From Streptomyces sp. NBC_01497 (lineage in GTDB: Bacteria; Actinomycetota; Actinomycetes; Streptomycetales; Streptomycetaceae): DNA of 64,000 bases. The translations under genes and the position numbers were made by a program. Where the stretch lies: positions 6,820,001 through 6,884,000 of the forward strand of contig NZ_CP109427.1 of the NCBI RefSeq assembly GCF_036250695.1, written 5' to 3'. This document shows positions 44,568-56,044 of the stretch, piece after piece. The notes under the pieces are model-generated. The model worked only from the letters and a program-made list of their open reading frames with translations. It had not been told where the DNA came from and made no database searches. The first letter of the stretch is position 1. Every line of letters starts with the position of its first letter.

Positions 44568-46028
44568 TTGAACGACCAGGCCCCTCGGGCGCGTCAGCAG
44601 CAGACCAGGCAGGGCGCGGGACGCCGGCCGGGCAAGCCCTACCGGCGTCCGAAGAAGGACCCCGCGCGCCTCATCGCCTTCGAGGCGCTGCGCGCCGTCG
44701 ACGAGCGCGACGCGTACGCGAACCTCGTCCTGCCGCCGCTGCTCGGCAAGGCGCGCGAGCAGCCCGGCTTCGAGTCGCGGGACGCGGCGCTCGCCACCGA
44801 ACTCGTCTACGGCACGCTGCGCAGGCAGGGCACGTACGACGCGATCATCTCGGCCTGCGTCGACCGGCCGCTGCGCGAGGTCGACCCGCCCGTGCTCGAT
44901 GTGCTCTCGCTCGGCACGCACCAACTGCTCGGCATGCGCATCCCCGCCCACGCGGCGGTCTCCGCGACCGTGGAACTGGCGCGGGTGGTGCTCGGCGACG
45001 GGCGGGCGAAGTTCGTCAACGCCGTCCTGCGCAAGATCGCGGCCGACGAGTTCGACACCTGGGTGGAGCGGGTCGCGCCGCCCTACGAGGAGGACGCCGA
45101 GGAGCACCTCGCCGTGGTCCACGCGCATCCGCGCTGGGTGGTATCGGCGCTCTGGGACGCGCTCGGCGGCGGCCGGGCCGGGATCGAGGACCTCCTCGCC
45201 GCGGACAACGAGCGGCCCGAGGTGACCCTGGTCGCCCGGCCGGGCCGGTCCACGACCGACGAACTGCTCGCCGCGGCAGGGGTGGACGGCGGACTGCCCG
45301 GCCGCTGGTCGCCCTACGCGGTACGGCTCGCCGAGGGCGGCGAGCCGGGCGCGCTCCAGGCGGTGAAGGACGCCAGCGCGGGTGTCCAGGACGAGGGCAG
45401 CCAACTCGTCGCCCTCGCTCTCGCCGCCGCCCCGATCGACGGCCCGGACGCGCGCTGGCTGGACGGCTGTGCCGGGCCCGGCGGCAAGGCCGCGCTGCTC
45501 GCCGCGCTCGCCGCGCAGCGGGGCGCGTCCCTGCTCGCGGCCGAGAAGCAGCCGCACCGTGCCCGCCTCGTGGAGCGTTCCCTCGCGGGCAACCCCGGAC
45601 CGACGCAGGTCGTGACGGCGGACGGCACCCGGCCGCCGTGGCGCGAGGGTGCCTTCGACCGGGTCCTCGTGGACGTCCCCTGCTCGGGGCTCGGCGCACT
45701 GCGCCGCAGGCCGGAGGCGCGCTGGCGACGGCGGCCCGACGACCTGAACGGTTTCGCGCCGTTGCAGCGGGGGCTGCTGCGCGAGGCGCTGCGATCGGTC
45801 CGGGTCGGCGGCGTCGTCGGGTACGCGACCTGCTCGCCCCATCTCGCGGAGACCCGCGTGGTGGTGGAGGACGTCCTGCGGGAGGGCCGTACCAGCGCGG
45901 AGTGGATCGACGCGCGGCCGCTGCTGGCGGGCGTGCCCGCCCTCGGCGACGGCCCGGACATCCAGCTCTGGCCGCACCTGCACGGCACCGACGCCATGTA
46001 TCTGGCGCTGCTGCGGCGTACCTCCTGA
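44568..46028 (+). CDS. rsmB: 16S rRNA (cytosine-5-)-methyltransferase RsmB/Sun
   Basis: The protein has 486 residues. The N-terminal NusB-like domain spans about 35-170 ([31 protein letters not shown]). The C-terminal SAM-dependent methyltransferase has [17 protein letters not shown], the conserved [18 protein letters not shown], and the catalytic cysteine in [12 protein letters not shown]. It methylates C967 of 16S rRNA in E. coli. I use the TTG at 44568 with GGAG seven bases upstream, giving [11 protein letters not shown]. An ATG further upstream at 44430 gives a disordered Pro/Arg extension and is unlikely. Confidence 0.92.
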   Translation: MNDQAPRARQQQTRQGAGRRPGKPYRRPKKDPARLIAFEALRAVDERDAYANLVLPPLLGKAREQPGFESRDAALATELVYGTLRRQGTYDAIISACVDRPLREVDPPVLDVLSLGTHQLLGMRIPAHAAVSATVELARVVLGDGRAKFVNAVLRKIAADEFDTWVERVAPPYEEDAEEHLAVVHAHPRWVVSALWDALGGGRAGIEDLLAADNERPEVTLVARPGRSTTDELLAAAGVDGGLPGRWSPYAVRLAEGGEPGALQAVKDASAGVQDEGSQLVALALAAAPIDGPDARWLDGCAGPGGKAALLAALAAQRGASLLAAEKQPHRARLVERSLAGNPGPTQVVTADGTRPPWREGAFDRVLVDVPCSGLGALRRRPEARWRRRPDDLNGFAPLQRGLLREALRSVRVGGVVGYATCSPHLAETRVVVEDVLREGRTSAEWIDARPLLAGVPALGDGPDIQLWPHLHGTDAMYLALLRRTS

Positions 46029-46153
46029 GGGAGCGCGCACGGTCGGCGGCCCCGGGTCCGCGGGGGCGGGTGGACACCGTACGCGTGTCCTTGGTCCGTA
46101 CCGAAGGGTGGACCGGGGCCGGTGCGGGTGCCGGTCCATGGGAGGCTTGTCAC

Positions 46154-46837
46154 ATGGCCCAGATCAACCCCAGCATCCTGTCCGCCGACTTCTCCCGGCT
46201 CGCCGAGGAGGCGAAGGCCGTCGAAGGCGCCGACTGGCTCCATGTCGACGTGATGGACAACCACTTCGTGCCCAACCTGACCCTGGGTGTCCCGGTGGTC
46301 GAGGCGCTCGGCAAGGCCACAGGAACCCCTCTCGACTGCCACCTGATGATCGAGGAACCGGACCGCTGGGCCCCGCAGTACGTGGAGGCGGGCGCCGGAT
46401 CGGTGACGTTCCACGCCGAGGCCGTCGCGGCACCCGTACGCCTCGCGCGCGAGATCCGCGCCAAGGGGGCGCGCGCTTCGATGGCGCTGAAGCCGGCGAC
46501 GCCGATCGAGCCGTACGAGGATCTGCTGCCCGAGCTCGACATGCTGCTGATCATGACGGTGGAACCGGGTTTCGGCGGACAGTCGTTCCTCGACATCATG
46601 CTGCCGAAGATCCGCAGGACGCGGCAGCTGATCGCCAAGCACGGCCTCGAACTCTGGTTGCAGGTGGACGGCGGCGTCTCCGCCGACACCATCGAGCGGT
46701 GCGCGGAGGCCGGAGCCGACGTCTTCGTCGCCGGTTCCGCGGTGTACGGCGCCGACGATCCGGCGGCCGCGGTCCGTATGCTGCGCCACCAGGCCGACGA
46801 GGCGACCGCCAGGGCCCCCTGGTCCTGCGGCCACTGA
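46154..46837 (+). CDS. rpe: Ribulose-phosphate 3-epimerase
   Basis: The protein has 227 residues forming a TIM barrel. [16 protein letters not shown] is the N-terminal strand, [15 protein letters not shown] holds metal-binding His and Asp, [23 protein letters not shown] and [12 protein letters not shown] complete the signature. It interconverts ribulose 5-phosphate and xylulose 5-phosphate. The start is ATG at 46154 with GGAGG eight bases upstream. Its proximity to the riboflavin genes is not close enough to imply joint control. Confidence 0.95.
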   Translation: MAQINPSILSADFSRLAEEAKAVEGADWLHVDVMDNHFVPNLTLGVPVVEALGKATGTPLDCHLMIEEPDRWAPQYVEAGAGSVTFHAEAVAAPVRLAREIRAKGARASMALKPATPIEPYEDLLPELDMLLIMTVEPGFGGQSFLDIMLPKIRRTRQLIAKHGLELWLQVDGGVSADTIERCAEAGADVFVAGSAVYGADDPAAAVRMLRHQADEATARAPWSCGH

Positions 46838-47039
46838 GTTCGCGGCGGCGGGACGCCGCGGCGGCGCGAGGCGCGGTGAGGGAGCGGGCCGCAGGTCCGT
46901 TTCGTCGGACCGGGCGGGTCCGGTGTCCCGGCCACCGGCCTGCGGAGCGTCCGTACGGGTGCGGAGCGTGACCGTCGGCGGCCCCCGGGCGCGGGCGGCG
47001 TGCGGGGGCACGGCCGGTGAACCACGGTTAAGTGAACGG

Positions 47040-47064
47040 GGCCCTTCGGGGCTGATCAAGGGCC
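47040..47064. promoter_or_regulatory. Inverted repeat upstream of the SorC-type regulator
   Basis: GGCCCTT (47040-47046) and AAGGGCC (47058-47064) flank an 11-base spacer about 60 bp before the regulator gene. It could be an autoregulatory operator, but length and position are the only evidence. Confidence 0.3.
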
Positions 47065-47122
47065 GTCGCATCTGACAGGATGACGGCGAGTCCGCAGGGT
47101 GCGCAGAGTGAAGGAGAACGCG

Positions 47123-48145
47123 GTGCCTGGAATTTCGGCGGGGCGGCCGGCCCTGCGCATGGGACCCGCGGAACTGGTGCAGGCGGCTGCCATGGCACGC
47201 CGCTTCTACCTGGAGGGAAAGTCGAAGATCCAGATCGCCGAGGAGTTCGGCGTGAGCCGCTTCAAGGTGGCCCGGGTCCTGGAGACGGCCCTGGAACGCG
47301 ACCTGGTACGCATCGAGATCCGCGTCCCGGCCGAGCTGGACGCGGAGCGTTCCGACGCCCTGCGGGCCCGCTACGGCCTGCGGCACGCGGTGGTCGTCGA
47401 GTCGCCCGCCGACGGAGCCGACGAGTCCCCCGACCCGGAGAACCTCGGCGAGGTGGCCGCCGACCTGCTGGGTGAGCTGGTCACGGAGGGCGACGTCCTC
47501 GGACTCGCCTGGGGCCGGTCGACGATCCACATGGCGGCCGCGCTCGACCGCCTGCCGCCGTGCACCGTCGTCCAGCTGACCGGCGTCTACGACGCGGGCA
47601 CCGCGGAACGCGGCTCCGTGGAGGCGGTACGCCGGGCGGCGCAGGTGTCGGGCGGGGAAGCGCACCCCATCTACGCCCCGATGCTGCTGCCCGACCCGGC
47701 GACGGCGACCGCGCTGCGCAGGCAGCCCGGTATCGCGCGCGCCTTCGACTACTTCGACAAGGTGACCGTCGCCGCCGTCTCCATCGGCTCCTGGGAGGCG
47801 GGCATCTCGACGGTGCACGACATGCTCACCGAGGAGGAGCGCTCGCACTACGCGTCGTTGGGCGTCGCCGCCGAGATGTCGGCGCACCTCTTCGACGGCC
47901 AGGGCCGCAGGGTGGGCCGCGACCTCGGTGAGCGCTGCATCACCGTCGAGGCCGACCGGCTGCGCCGTATCCCCGAGGTCGTCGCCATCGCGGGCGGTGC
48001 GCGCAAGTCCGAGGCGATCGGCGCGGTGCTCCGCTCGGGGCTCGTCACCAGCCTGGTCACGGACACCGTCGCTGCGGACTTCCTGCTGAAGGACTTCGCC
48101 CCGGCCCCCCGGCCTGCCCTGGAGCGGGCGGACCCCGACGCCTGA
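47123..48145 (+). CDS. SorC-family sugar-binding transcriptional regulator
   Basis: The protein has 340 residues. The N-terminal helix-turn-helix lies at about 25-65 (AARRF-like helix, YLEGKSKIQIAEEFGVSRFK). The effector-binding Rossmann-like domain spans about 80-335, including VLGLAWGRSTIHMAAAL, VQLTGVYDAGTA and RRIPEVVAIAGGARKSEAIG, the pattern of SorC/DeoR-type regulators that sense phosphorylated sugars. I start at the GTG at 47123 with AAGGAG six bases upstream, over an ATG-like codon at 47099. No sugar-use operon is adjacent; rpe upstream is the only sugar-phosphate gene nearby. Confidence 0.88.
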   Translation: MPGISAGRPALRMGPAELVQAAAMARRFYLEGKSKIQIAEEFGVSRFKVARVLETALERDLVRIEIRVPAELDAERSDALRARYGLRHAVVVESPADGADESPDPENLGEVAADLLGELVTEGDVLGLAWGRSTIHMAAALDRLPPCTVVQLTGVYDAGTAERGSVEAVRRAAQVSGGEAHPIYAPMLLPDPATATALRRQPGIARAFDYFDKVTVAAVSIGSWEAGISTVHDMLTEEERSHYASLGVAAEMSAHLFDGQGRRVGRDLGERCITVEADRLRRIPEVVAIAGGARKSEAIGAVLRSGLVTSLVTDTVAADFLLKDFAPAPRPALERADPDA

Positions 48146-50032
<1,887 letters not shown>

Positions 50033-50071
50033 TCCGGCCCCGCCCCCCGCCGACGATCCGCGACCGGTGGT

Positions 50072-50103
50072 GCGCCGGGACGCCCGATGAGGGCGTCCGG
50101 CGC
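50072..50103 (+). terminator. Terminator after guaB1
   Basis: GCGCC plus GGACGCCC (50072-50085, with one bulged G) pairs with GGGCGTCC plus GGCGC (50091-50103), a 13-bp stem around GATGA. It lies 39 bp after the guaB1 stop. Confidence 0.75.
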
Positions 50104-50206
50104 ACCGGCATATGCGTCCTCGGCGATTTCCCGGATTCGCACGCATGGCCTCGGCGGCACGGGGTACACGCCACCCACTGAACCATGGATCCAAGGGGAG
50201 GCGAAC

Positions 50207-51127
50207 GTGTCGACGGCCAGCGCGGTCCCGTTCGAACGCACGGAATACGCAACCGGAGAAGCCGGAGCGGAGTACCTCAGACTTTCCGACAAGTACGGGC
50301 CATCTGCCTCCCGTCACGCCCCGTACGCACTGCCGCACGTCGAGTCACCGGCCGGTATGGCGCCCAAGGACGCGCGGGAGATCTCGCGGCTGTTCTTCAC
50401 CAGGCTGGCCGAGCTGGAGGAGGGCACCGCGGAGTTCCAGTACGCGCGCAACACCCTCATCGAGCTCAACCTGGCGCTGGTGCGCTACGCGGCCGGCCGC
50501 TTCCGCAACAGGTCCGACCAGATGGAGGACATCGTCCAGGTCGGCACCATCGGGCTCATCAAGGCGATCGACCGGTTCGAGTTGAGCCGTGAGGTGGAGT
50601 TCGCGACCTTCGCCGTGCCGTACATCGTCGGTGAGATCAAGCGCTTCTTCCGGGACACCAGCTGGGCCGTGCACGTGCCGCGCCGCCTGCAGGAGCTGCG
50701 CATCGACCTGGCGAAGGCCGGCGACGAGCTGGCGCAGCGGCTGGACCGGGCGCCGACCACCTCCGAACTCGCCGCCCACCTGCGCATCGACGAGGAAGAA
50801 GTCATCGAGGGGATCGTCGCCGGCAACGGCTACACGGCGGGCTCCATCGACATGCCGGCCGACGACTCGGCGGAGACGGTCACGCCGCTCGCCGACCGGC
50901 TCGGTGAACTGGACGCGGGCCTTGAGACCGCGGAGAACGTCCAGGCGCTGAAGCCGCTGATCGAGTCGCTGGACGAGCGCGAGCGGCAGCTGCTGCGCAT
51001 GCGTTTCGGCGACGAGATGACGCAGTCGGAGATCGGCGAGGTCCTCGGCGTCTCCCAGATGCACGTCTCCCGGCTGCTGGCCAGGGTCACCAGCCGGCTC
51101 CGCAAGGGTCTGCTGACCGACTGCTGA
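50207..51127 (+). CDS. SigB/SigF-type RNA polymerase sigma factor
   Basis: The protein has 306 residues. After a non-conserved N-terminus of about 50 residues come region 2 (LIELNLALVRYAAGRFRNRS, DIVQVGTIGLIKAIDRFELS, FATFAVPYIVGEIKRFFRD), region 3 (VPRRLQELRIDLAKA) and region 4 with its helix-turn-helix (MTQSEIGEVLGVSQMHVSRL). This is the SigB/SigF/SigG subfamily, usually held by an anti-sigma factor; none is adjacent here. Streptomyces has many such sigmas for stress and differentiation, and I cannot assign which this is. The start is GTG at 50207 with GGGGAGG six bases upstream. Confidence 0.92.
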   Translation: MSTASAVPFERTEYATGEAGAEYLRLSDKYGPSASRHAPYALPHVESPAGMAPKDAREISRLFFTRLAELEEGTAEFQYARNTLIELNLALVRYAAGRFRNRSDQMEDIVQVGTIGLIKAIDRFELSREVEFATFAVPYIVGEIKRFFRDTSWAVHVPRRLQELRIDLAKAGDELAQRLDRAPTTSELAAHLRIDEEEVIEGIVAGNGYTAGSIDMPADDSAETVTPLADRLGELDAGLETAENVQALKPLIESLDERERQLLRMRFGDEMTQSEIGEVLGVSQMHVSRLLARVTSRLRKGLLTDC

Positions 51128-51210
51128 CCGACTGCCGGCCGTGCCGACCGATCGGCGACGGGGGCCGTCGGCCCGCTCCCCGAGGTGGCCGGCGGGACCG
51201 CCCTGTGACC

Positions 51211-51260
51211 GCGCCACGGCGACCGCCCCGGCCCCACGGCCGGGGCGGTCGCCGTGGCGC
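51211..51260 (+). terminator. 23-bp perfect hairpin after the sigma factor gene
   Basis: GCGCCACGGCGACCGCCCCG and the next three bases (51211-51233) pair without mismatch with 51238-51260 around a CCAC loop. It is followed by GCGTGTTCT. Stability is extreme. The hairpin ends only 18 bp before the next start codon. Confidence 0.85.
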
Positions 51261-51278
51261 GCGTGTTCTACTGCACCG

Positions 51279-51752
51279 GTGCGACTGAACGACCTGGACG
51301 AACGCATCCTGCACGCCCTCGCCGAGGACGCCCGCCGCTCCTACGCGGACATCGGCGCCCTCGTCGGCCTCTCCGCGCCCGCCGTCAAGCGCCGTGTAGA
51401 CCGGCTGCGCGCCGAGGGCGCCATCACGGGTTTCACCGTACGGGTCGATCCCGCGGCCCTCGGCTGGCGCACCGAGGGCTTCATCGAGATCTACTGCGGG
51501 CGCAACACGTCGCCCGAGGTCATCCACCGCGGCCTCGAACGCTTCCCGGAGGTCGCGTCGGCGTCCACCGTCACCGGCGAGGCCGACGCGGTGGTCCAGG
51601 TGTTCGCCGCCGACATGCGCCACTTCGAGGAGGTCCTCGAACGCATCGCGAGCGAGGCGTACGTGGAACGCACCAAGTCCGTCCTCGTCCTGTCCCCGCT
51701 GCTGCGCAGGTACGCGGCGGGCGCTCCGCAGTGGCCCGGATCACGTTCCTGA
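51279..51752 (+). CDS. Lrp/AsnC family transcriptional regulator
   Basis: The protein has 157 residues. The N-terminal helix-turn-helix (LNDLDERILHALAEDARRSY, IGALVGLSAPAVKRRVDRL) is followed by a RAM ligand-binding domain at about 65-140 (GFIEIYCGRNTSPEVIHRGL, SASTVTGEADAVVQVFAAD). Such regulators usually sense amino acids and control neighbouring genes. The amidase and 2-monooxygenase-like genes downstream on the same strand are natural targets. The start is GTG at 51279 with no ribosome binding site. TCTACT ends seven bases before it, so the mRNA may be leaderless. Confidence 0.9.
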   Translation: MRLNDLDERILHALAEDARRSYADIGALVGLSAPAVKRRVDRLRAEGAITGFTVRVDPAALGWRTEGFIEIYCGRNTSPEVIHRGLERFPEVASASTVTGEADAVVQVFAADMRHFEEVLERIASEAYVERTKSVLVLSPLLRRYAAGAPQWPGSRS

Positions 51753-51953
51753 CCGTCCCCGTCGTGCCCGGCGCCCCGGCGCAACGATTCGCCGCGAAAC
51801 GGCCGGCACACGCAACGGATCGCACGGACAGACGCAACGGTCGCCGCTTGTCGCCGCCCGACGGCCCGCCGTACGGTCTGGGTGGGGGAGCCGAGCGCCC
51901 ACGGCCGCTTCCCCACCCACCGTCGCACCACCCGTGACCTTCGAGGATCCGCT

Positions 51954-52769
51954 ATGCCCCCGTTGCGCACCGCCCTGCTCCAGAGCTCGGGACGGCCCGG
52001 TTCCACGGCCGCGAACCTCCAGGTCCTGGACGACGCCGCGGCCCGCGCCGCGGCAGCGGGCGCGCGGCTGCTGATCTGCCCCGAGATGTTCCTGACGGGG
52101 TACGCGATCGGCGACGAGGTGGCCCGCCTCGCCGAGCCCGCCGACGGCCCCGCCGCCGAGGCGGTCGCCGCGACGGCCCGGCGCCACGGCCTCGCCGTGC
52201 TGTACGGCTATCCGGAGCGTGACGGCGAACGGGTCTTCAACAGCGCCCAGTTGATCGCCGCGGACGGCAGCCGGCCCGCGAACTACCGCAAGACGCACCT
52301 GTTCGGCACGTTCGAGCGCGAACGGTTCACACCGGGGGAGCGAGCGGTGGTCCAGGCCGATCTGGACGGCGTCCGGCTGGGCATCATGATCTGCTACGAC
52401 GTCGAGTTCCCGGAGAACGTCCGGGCGCACGCCCTGGCCGGTACGGACCTGCTGGCGGTGCCCACGGCGCAGATGCGGCCCTTCGAGTTCGTCGCCGAAT
52501 CCGTCGTACCGGTCAGGGCGTTCGAGAACCAGATGTACGTCGCCTACGTCAACAGGACCGGACCGGAGGGCCCGTTCGACTTCGTCGGGCTGAGCTGTCT
52601 GGCCGGACCCGACGGCACCGCCAGGGCCCGTGCGGGGCGCGGGGAGGAACTGGTCGTCGGGGACGTCGACCCGGCGCTGCTCGCCGCGTCGCGCGCCGCC
52701 AATCCGTACCTGGACGACCGGCGGCCCGCGCTTTACGCGAGCCTTCACGACGACCCGCTGACCCGCTGA
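51954..52769 (+). CDS. Nitrilase-superfamily amidohydrolase
   Basis: The protein has 271 residues. The Glu-Lys-Cys triad is complete: E44 in LLICPEMFLTGY, K113 in NYRKTHLFG and C147 in IMICYDVEFPE. It most resembles aliphatic amidase/deaminated-glutathione-type branches that hydrolyse C-N bonds of amides. Its position between an Lrp regulator and a tryptophan/phenylalanine 2-monooxygenase-like flavoprotein suggests it hydrolyses the arylacetamide made by that enzyme; this is inference. The start is ATG at 51954 with GAGG upstream. A short CGCTGATC repeat follows the stop. Confidence 0.9.
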   Translation: MPPLRTALLQSSGRPGSTAANLQVLDDAAARAAAAGARLLICPEMFLTGYAIGDEVARLAEPADGPAAEAVAATARRHGLAVLYGYPERDGERVFNSAQLIAADGSRPANYRKTHLFGTFERERFTPGERAVVQADLDGVRLGIMICYDVEFPENVRAHALAGTDLLAVPTAQMRPFEFVAESVVPVRAFENQMYVAYVNRTGPEGPFDFVGLSCLAGPDGTARARAGRGEELVVGDVDPALLAASRAANPYLDDRRPALYASLHDDPLTR

Positions 52770-52951
52770 TCCGCTGATCCGCTGACCCGCGCCGCCTGCG
52801 CCTCGCACGCGGCACCGCGACGCGCACGGCCGCCTCATCCCACGCACCGCGCGGCGCCGCCCCACCCGGACGCCGGACCACCGCCCCACCGCGCGCCCCC
52901 GCCTCACCCACACCCCATGCCTCACGCCTCACGCCTCAGGAGCGTCGCGCC

Positions 52952-54658
52952 ATGACGTCCACGGTGCCCACCGCCGTATCCCACGCCCACCCGCAGCCCG
53001 CCGAGGGCGAGCGGCCCCTCACCATGTCGGGTCCCGACTTCCCCTACGCCTACGACGACTACCTGGAGCATCCCGCCGGCCTCGGCCAGATACCCGCGAC
53101 CGAGCACGGCACCGAGGTCGCCGTCATCGGCGGAGGACTGTCGGGCGTCATCACGGCGTACGAACTGATGAAGGCGGGGCTGCGGCCCGTCCTCTACGAG
53201 GCCGACCGGATCGGCGGGCGGCTGCGGACCGTCGGTTTCGACGGGTGCGACCCGTCGCTGACCGCCGAGCTCGGCGCGATGCGCTTCCCGCCGTCGTCGA
53301 CCGCGCTGCGGCACTACATCGACCTGGTGGGTCTCAGGACGGCCCCGTTCCCCAACCCTCTCGCCCCCGGCACCCCCTCGACGGTGGTGGACCTCAAGGG
53401 CGTGTCCCACTACGCCCGCACGATCGCGGACCTGCCGCAGGTGTACCGCGACGTGATGGAAGCCTGGAACACCTGCCTTGAAGAGGGCGCCGACTTCGCC
53501 GCGATGAACCGCGCGCTGCGCGAGCGTGACGTGCCCACGATCCGGAAGATCTGGTCGCGGCTGGTGAGGGACCTGGACAACCAGACGTTCTACGGCTTCC
53601 TCTGCGACTCGCCAGCCTTCCGGTCCTTCCGGCACCGGGAGATATTCGGCCAGGTCGGCTTCGGCACCGGCGGCTGGGACACCGACTTCCCCAACTCCAT
53701 CCTGGAGATCCTGCGCGTCGTCTACACCGAGGCCGACGACGACCACCAGGGCATCGTCGGCGGCAGCCAGCAATTGCCCGAGCGGCTGTGGGAGCGCGCG
53801 CCGGAGAAGATCACGTACTGGGCGCAGGGCACCTCGCTCGCCTCGCTGCACGAGGGCGGTCACCTGCCGGCCGTGACCGGGCTGCGGCGCACGGCGGGCG
53901 GCGGGATCACCGTGACCGACGCGTCCGGCGCCATCCGCACGTACCGCGCGGCCGTCTTCACCGCGCAGTCGTGGATGCTGCTGTCCAAGATCGCGTGCGA
54001 CGACGCGCTGTTCCCGATCGACCACTGGACGGCCATCGAGCGGACCCACTACATGGAGTCGAGCAAGCTGTTCCTGCCCGTGGACCGGCCGTTCTGGCTG
54101 GACAAGGACCCCGTCACCGGGCGTGACACGATGTCCATGACCCTGACGGACCGGATGACCCGGGGCACGTACCTGCTCGGCGACGACCCGGACGCGCCCG
54201 CCGTCATCTGCCTGTCCTACACGTGGTGCGACGACGCCCTGAAGTGGCTGCCGCTGTCCGCGAACGAGCGGATGGAGGTGATGCTCGCCTCCCTCGGCGA
54301 GATCTATCCCGGCGTCGACATCCGCAGTCACGTCATCGGCAGCCCGGTGACCGTCTCGTGGGAGAACGAGCCGTACTTCATGGGCGCGTTCAAGGCGAAC
54401 CTGCCCGGTCACTACCGCTACCAGCGGCGGCTGTTCACCCACTTCATGCAGGACACGCTGCCCGCGGACCAGCGCGGGATCTTCCTGGCGGGGGACGACA
54501 TCTCCTGGACCGCCGGGTGGGCGGAGGGCGCCGTGCAGACGGCGCTGAACGCGGTGTGGGGCGTGCTGCACCATTTCGGTGGCACGACCGACCCGGTGAA
54601 CCCGGGGCCCGGCGACCTGTTCGACGCGCTGGCCCCGGTCGAACTGCCGGAGGACTAG
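52952..54658 (+). CDS. FAD-dependent amine oxidase-family protein, amino-acid 2-monooxygenase-like
   Basis: The protein has 568 residues. The Rossmann motif GGGLSGV is at 60-66, with VLYEADRIGGRLRT at about 80-93 and ELGAMRFPPSS near 110. The C-terminal FAD/substrate region has SWENEPYFMGAFKANLPGH and GIFLAGDDISWTAGWAEGA. The length and the C-terminal signature fit bacterial tryptophan/phenylalanine 2-monooxygenases, which convert an aromatic amino acid to the arylacetamide with CO2 release, better than short monoamine oxidases. L-amino-acid oxidase activity remains possible. The start is ATG at 52952 with AGGAG upstream. It is 182 bp after the amidase, with CCTCACG tandem repeats between. 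Confidence 0.82.
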   Translation: MTSTVPTAVSHAHPQPAEGERPLTMSGPDFPYAYDDYLEHPAGLGQIPATEHGTEVAVIGGGLSGVITAYELMKAGLRPVLYEADRIGGRLRTVGFDGCDPSLTAELGAMRFPPSSTALRHYIDLVGLRTAPFPNPLAPGTPSTVVDLKGVSHYARTIADLPQVYRDVMEAWNTCLEEGADFAAMNRALRERDVPTIRKIWSRLVRDLDNQTFYGFLCDSPAFRSFRHREIFGQVGFGTGGWDTDFPNSILEILRVVYTEADDDHQGIVGGSQQLPERLWERAPEKITYWAQGTSLASLHEGGHLPAVTGLRRTAGGGITVTDASGAIRTYRAAVFTAQSWMLLSKIACDDALFPIDHWTAIERTHYMESSKLFLPVDRPFWLDKDPVTGRDTMSMTLTDRMTRGTYLLGDDPDAPAVICLSYTWCDDALKWLPLSANERMEVMLASLGEIYPGVDIRSHVIGSPVTVSWENEPYFMGAFKANLPGHYRYQRRLFTHFMQDTLPADQRGIFLAGDDISWTAGWAEGAVQTALNAVWGVLHHFGGTTDPVNPGPGDLFDALAPVELPED

Positions 54659-55111
54659 GCCTCGTCGGGCGGACCAGGGGACCACCGCTCTGCGGCGACG
54701 GACCGTCCCACCGACGTGTCCGGGAGTCGCGCCCGGCCCGTGGCCCGGCTGAAGGGACCCTCGGCCTGCCTCCTCCGCCACCCCTGGCCTGCGGTCGACC
54801 GGGTGCGCGGCGGTCTCTGCGTCCCGATGAGGCTCCGGCGCGGGCCGCTGCACGCGATGGCCGACGCCTTCGCCACGGCCGCTTCCCGCCTCGCCGACGC
54901 CGACGCCGCCGCCGTCAGCGAGCCGCAGCCCGACCCCGGCGGCCCGTGACCTGTTCCCCGACGGCTTCCGTGATCTTCCGACCGGGCCCGGCTTCCTGAC
55001 CTTCGGCGTCGGGCCGTCGCGGCCGGCCACCGGCTCGGAGTGCCGGGACGCGGACGCGCCCGGGGCCGGTCCTCGTGGCGGCGAGGCCGGACCCCGGTAC
55101 GGCGGACGGGA
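54659..55111. other. 453-bp convergent gap
   Basis: No gene is supported. A frame at 54716-54949 gives 77 residues ending MADAFATAASRLADADAAAV, but its first half is not protein-like. CCGGGG...CCCCGG with internal mismatches near 55060-55096 may be the shared terminator. Confidence 0.5.
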
Positions 55112-56044
55112 TCAGACGCCGGCCGCGCGCACCGCCGCGTGGACCTCGCGGGACACGTCGATCAGTTCCTGCGCGTCGCGGGCGGTGTGACACAGGTCGA
55201 GCAGGATCTCCCCGATGCCGTCGATCGCCGCGTGCGCGACGACGTCCTCGACGATCTGCTCCACGCTGCCCTGGAAGGGCTGGCGGCCCTCCCCCTCGAA
55301 CGGCTTCGGCGTGTGGACCACGTTGGCCCGGACGCTGACGTCGAGGGGCCGGGTCCTGCCGCGCTCGTCCGCCAGGTCCCGTACGCCCTGCCAGGCGCCC
55401 GCGAGCTGCTCGGCGGACATGCCGACCGGCAGCCAGCCGTCGGCCCGGTCCACCAGGCGGCGCAGTGCCGGTCCGCCGGAGGCCGCGAGGTAGACGGGCA
55501 CGGGACGGGCCGGCTTGGGGCCGACCTCCGCCGGGGCGATGGTGCTCAACTCGCCCTGGTAGGACACGGGGTCGGGGCCGTGCACCGCGGCGAACACGTC
55601 GAGCATCTCGTCCAGCACGGCGCCGCGCTTCTCGATCGGGGCGACCGAGCCCGCCGCGTACTCGTCCCGCGACCAGCCGGTGCCGAAACCGGCCAGCGCG
55701 CGGCCGTTGCTCGCCACGTCCAGCGTTGCGAACCAGCGGGCCAGCTGGAACGGGACGTGGTACGGCGCGACCAGGACGCTGCTGCCCAGCCGGACCCGTT
55801 CGGTGACCGCCGCGGCCATCGCGAGGGTGACCAGCGGGTCGGCGACGCTCCGGTAGGCGTCGGGCCATTCGAGGCCGGGTACGTCGTACAGGCCCTGGGT
55901 CATGGGGGTGGGGTACAGGGTGCGCTCGAACACCCACAGGCTGTCGTAGCCCGTCTCCTCGGCGGCCCGGGCCACGGGGACGAGGTCCTGTGCGAGGTTG
56001 AACTGTTTCATCTGCGGAAGGGACAGACCGAGCTTGATCGGCAT
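55112..56044 (-). CDS. LLM-class F420-dependent oxidoreductase
   Basis: The protein has 310 residues with a luciferase-like TIM barrel. LGLSLPQMKQFNLAQDLVPV, EETGYDSLWVFERTLYP, LGSSVLVAPYHVPFQLARW, FGTGWSRDEYAAGS and VPVYLAASGGPALRRLVDRA are typical of actinomycete F420-dependent members. The substrate is unknown. The start is ATG at 56044 with GAAGGAG six bases upstream; that ribosome binding site lies in a 12-bp perfect palindrome, CTTCGTACGAAG (56054-56065). A much longer open frame upstream is an artefact of GC-rich repeats. It stands alone, convergent with the flavoprotein gene. Confidence 0.9.
   Translation of the reverse strand: MPIKLGLSLPQMKQFNLAQDLVPVARAAEETGYDSLWVFERTLYPTPMTQGLYDVPGLEWPDAYRSVADPLVTLAMAAAVTERVRLGSSVLVAPYHVPFQLARWFATLDVASNGRALAGFGTGWSRDEYAAGSVAPIEKRGAVLDEMLDVFAAVHGPDPVSYQGELSTIAPAEVGPKPARPVPVYLAASGGPALRRLVDRADGWLPVGMSAEQLAGAWQGVRDLADERGRTRPLDVSVRANVVHTPKPFEGEGRQPFQGSVEQIVEDVVAHAAIDGIGEILLDLCHTARDAQELIDVSREVHAAVRAAGV

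Noticed and set aside
54716..54949. A 77-residue frame between the flavoprotein and the F420 oxidoreductase
   Set aside because: No homology I recognise, only part looks protein-like, and there is no ribosome binding site. It could be a gene remnant, but I cannot support it.
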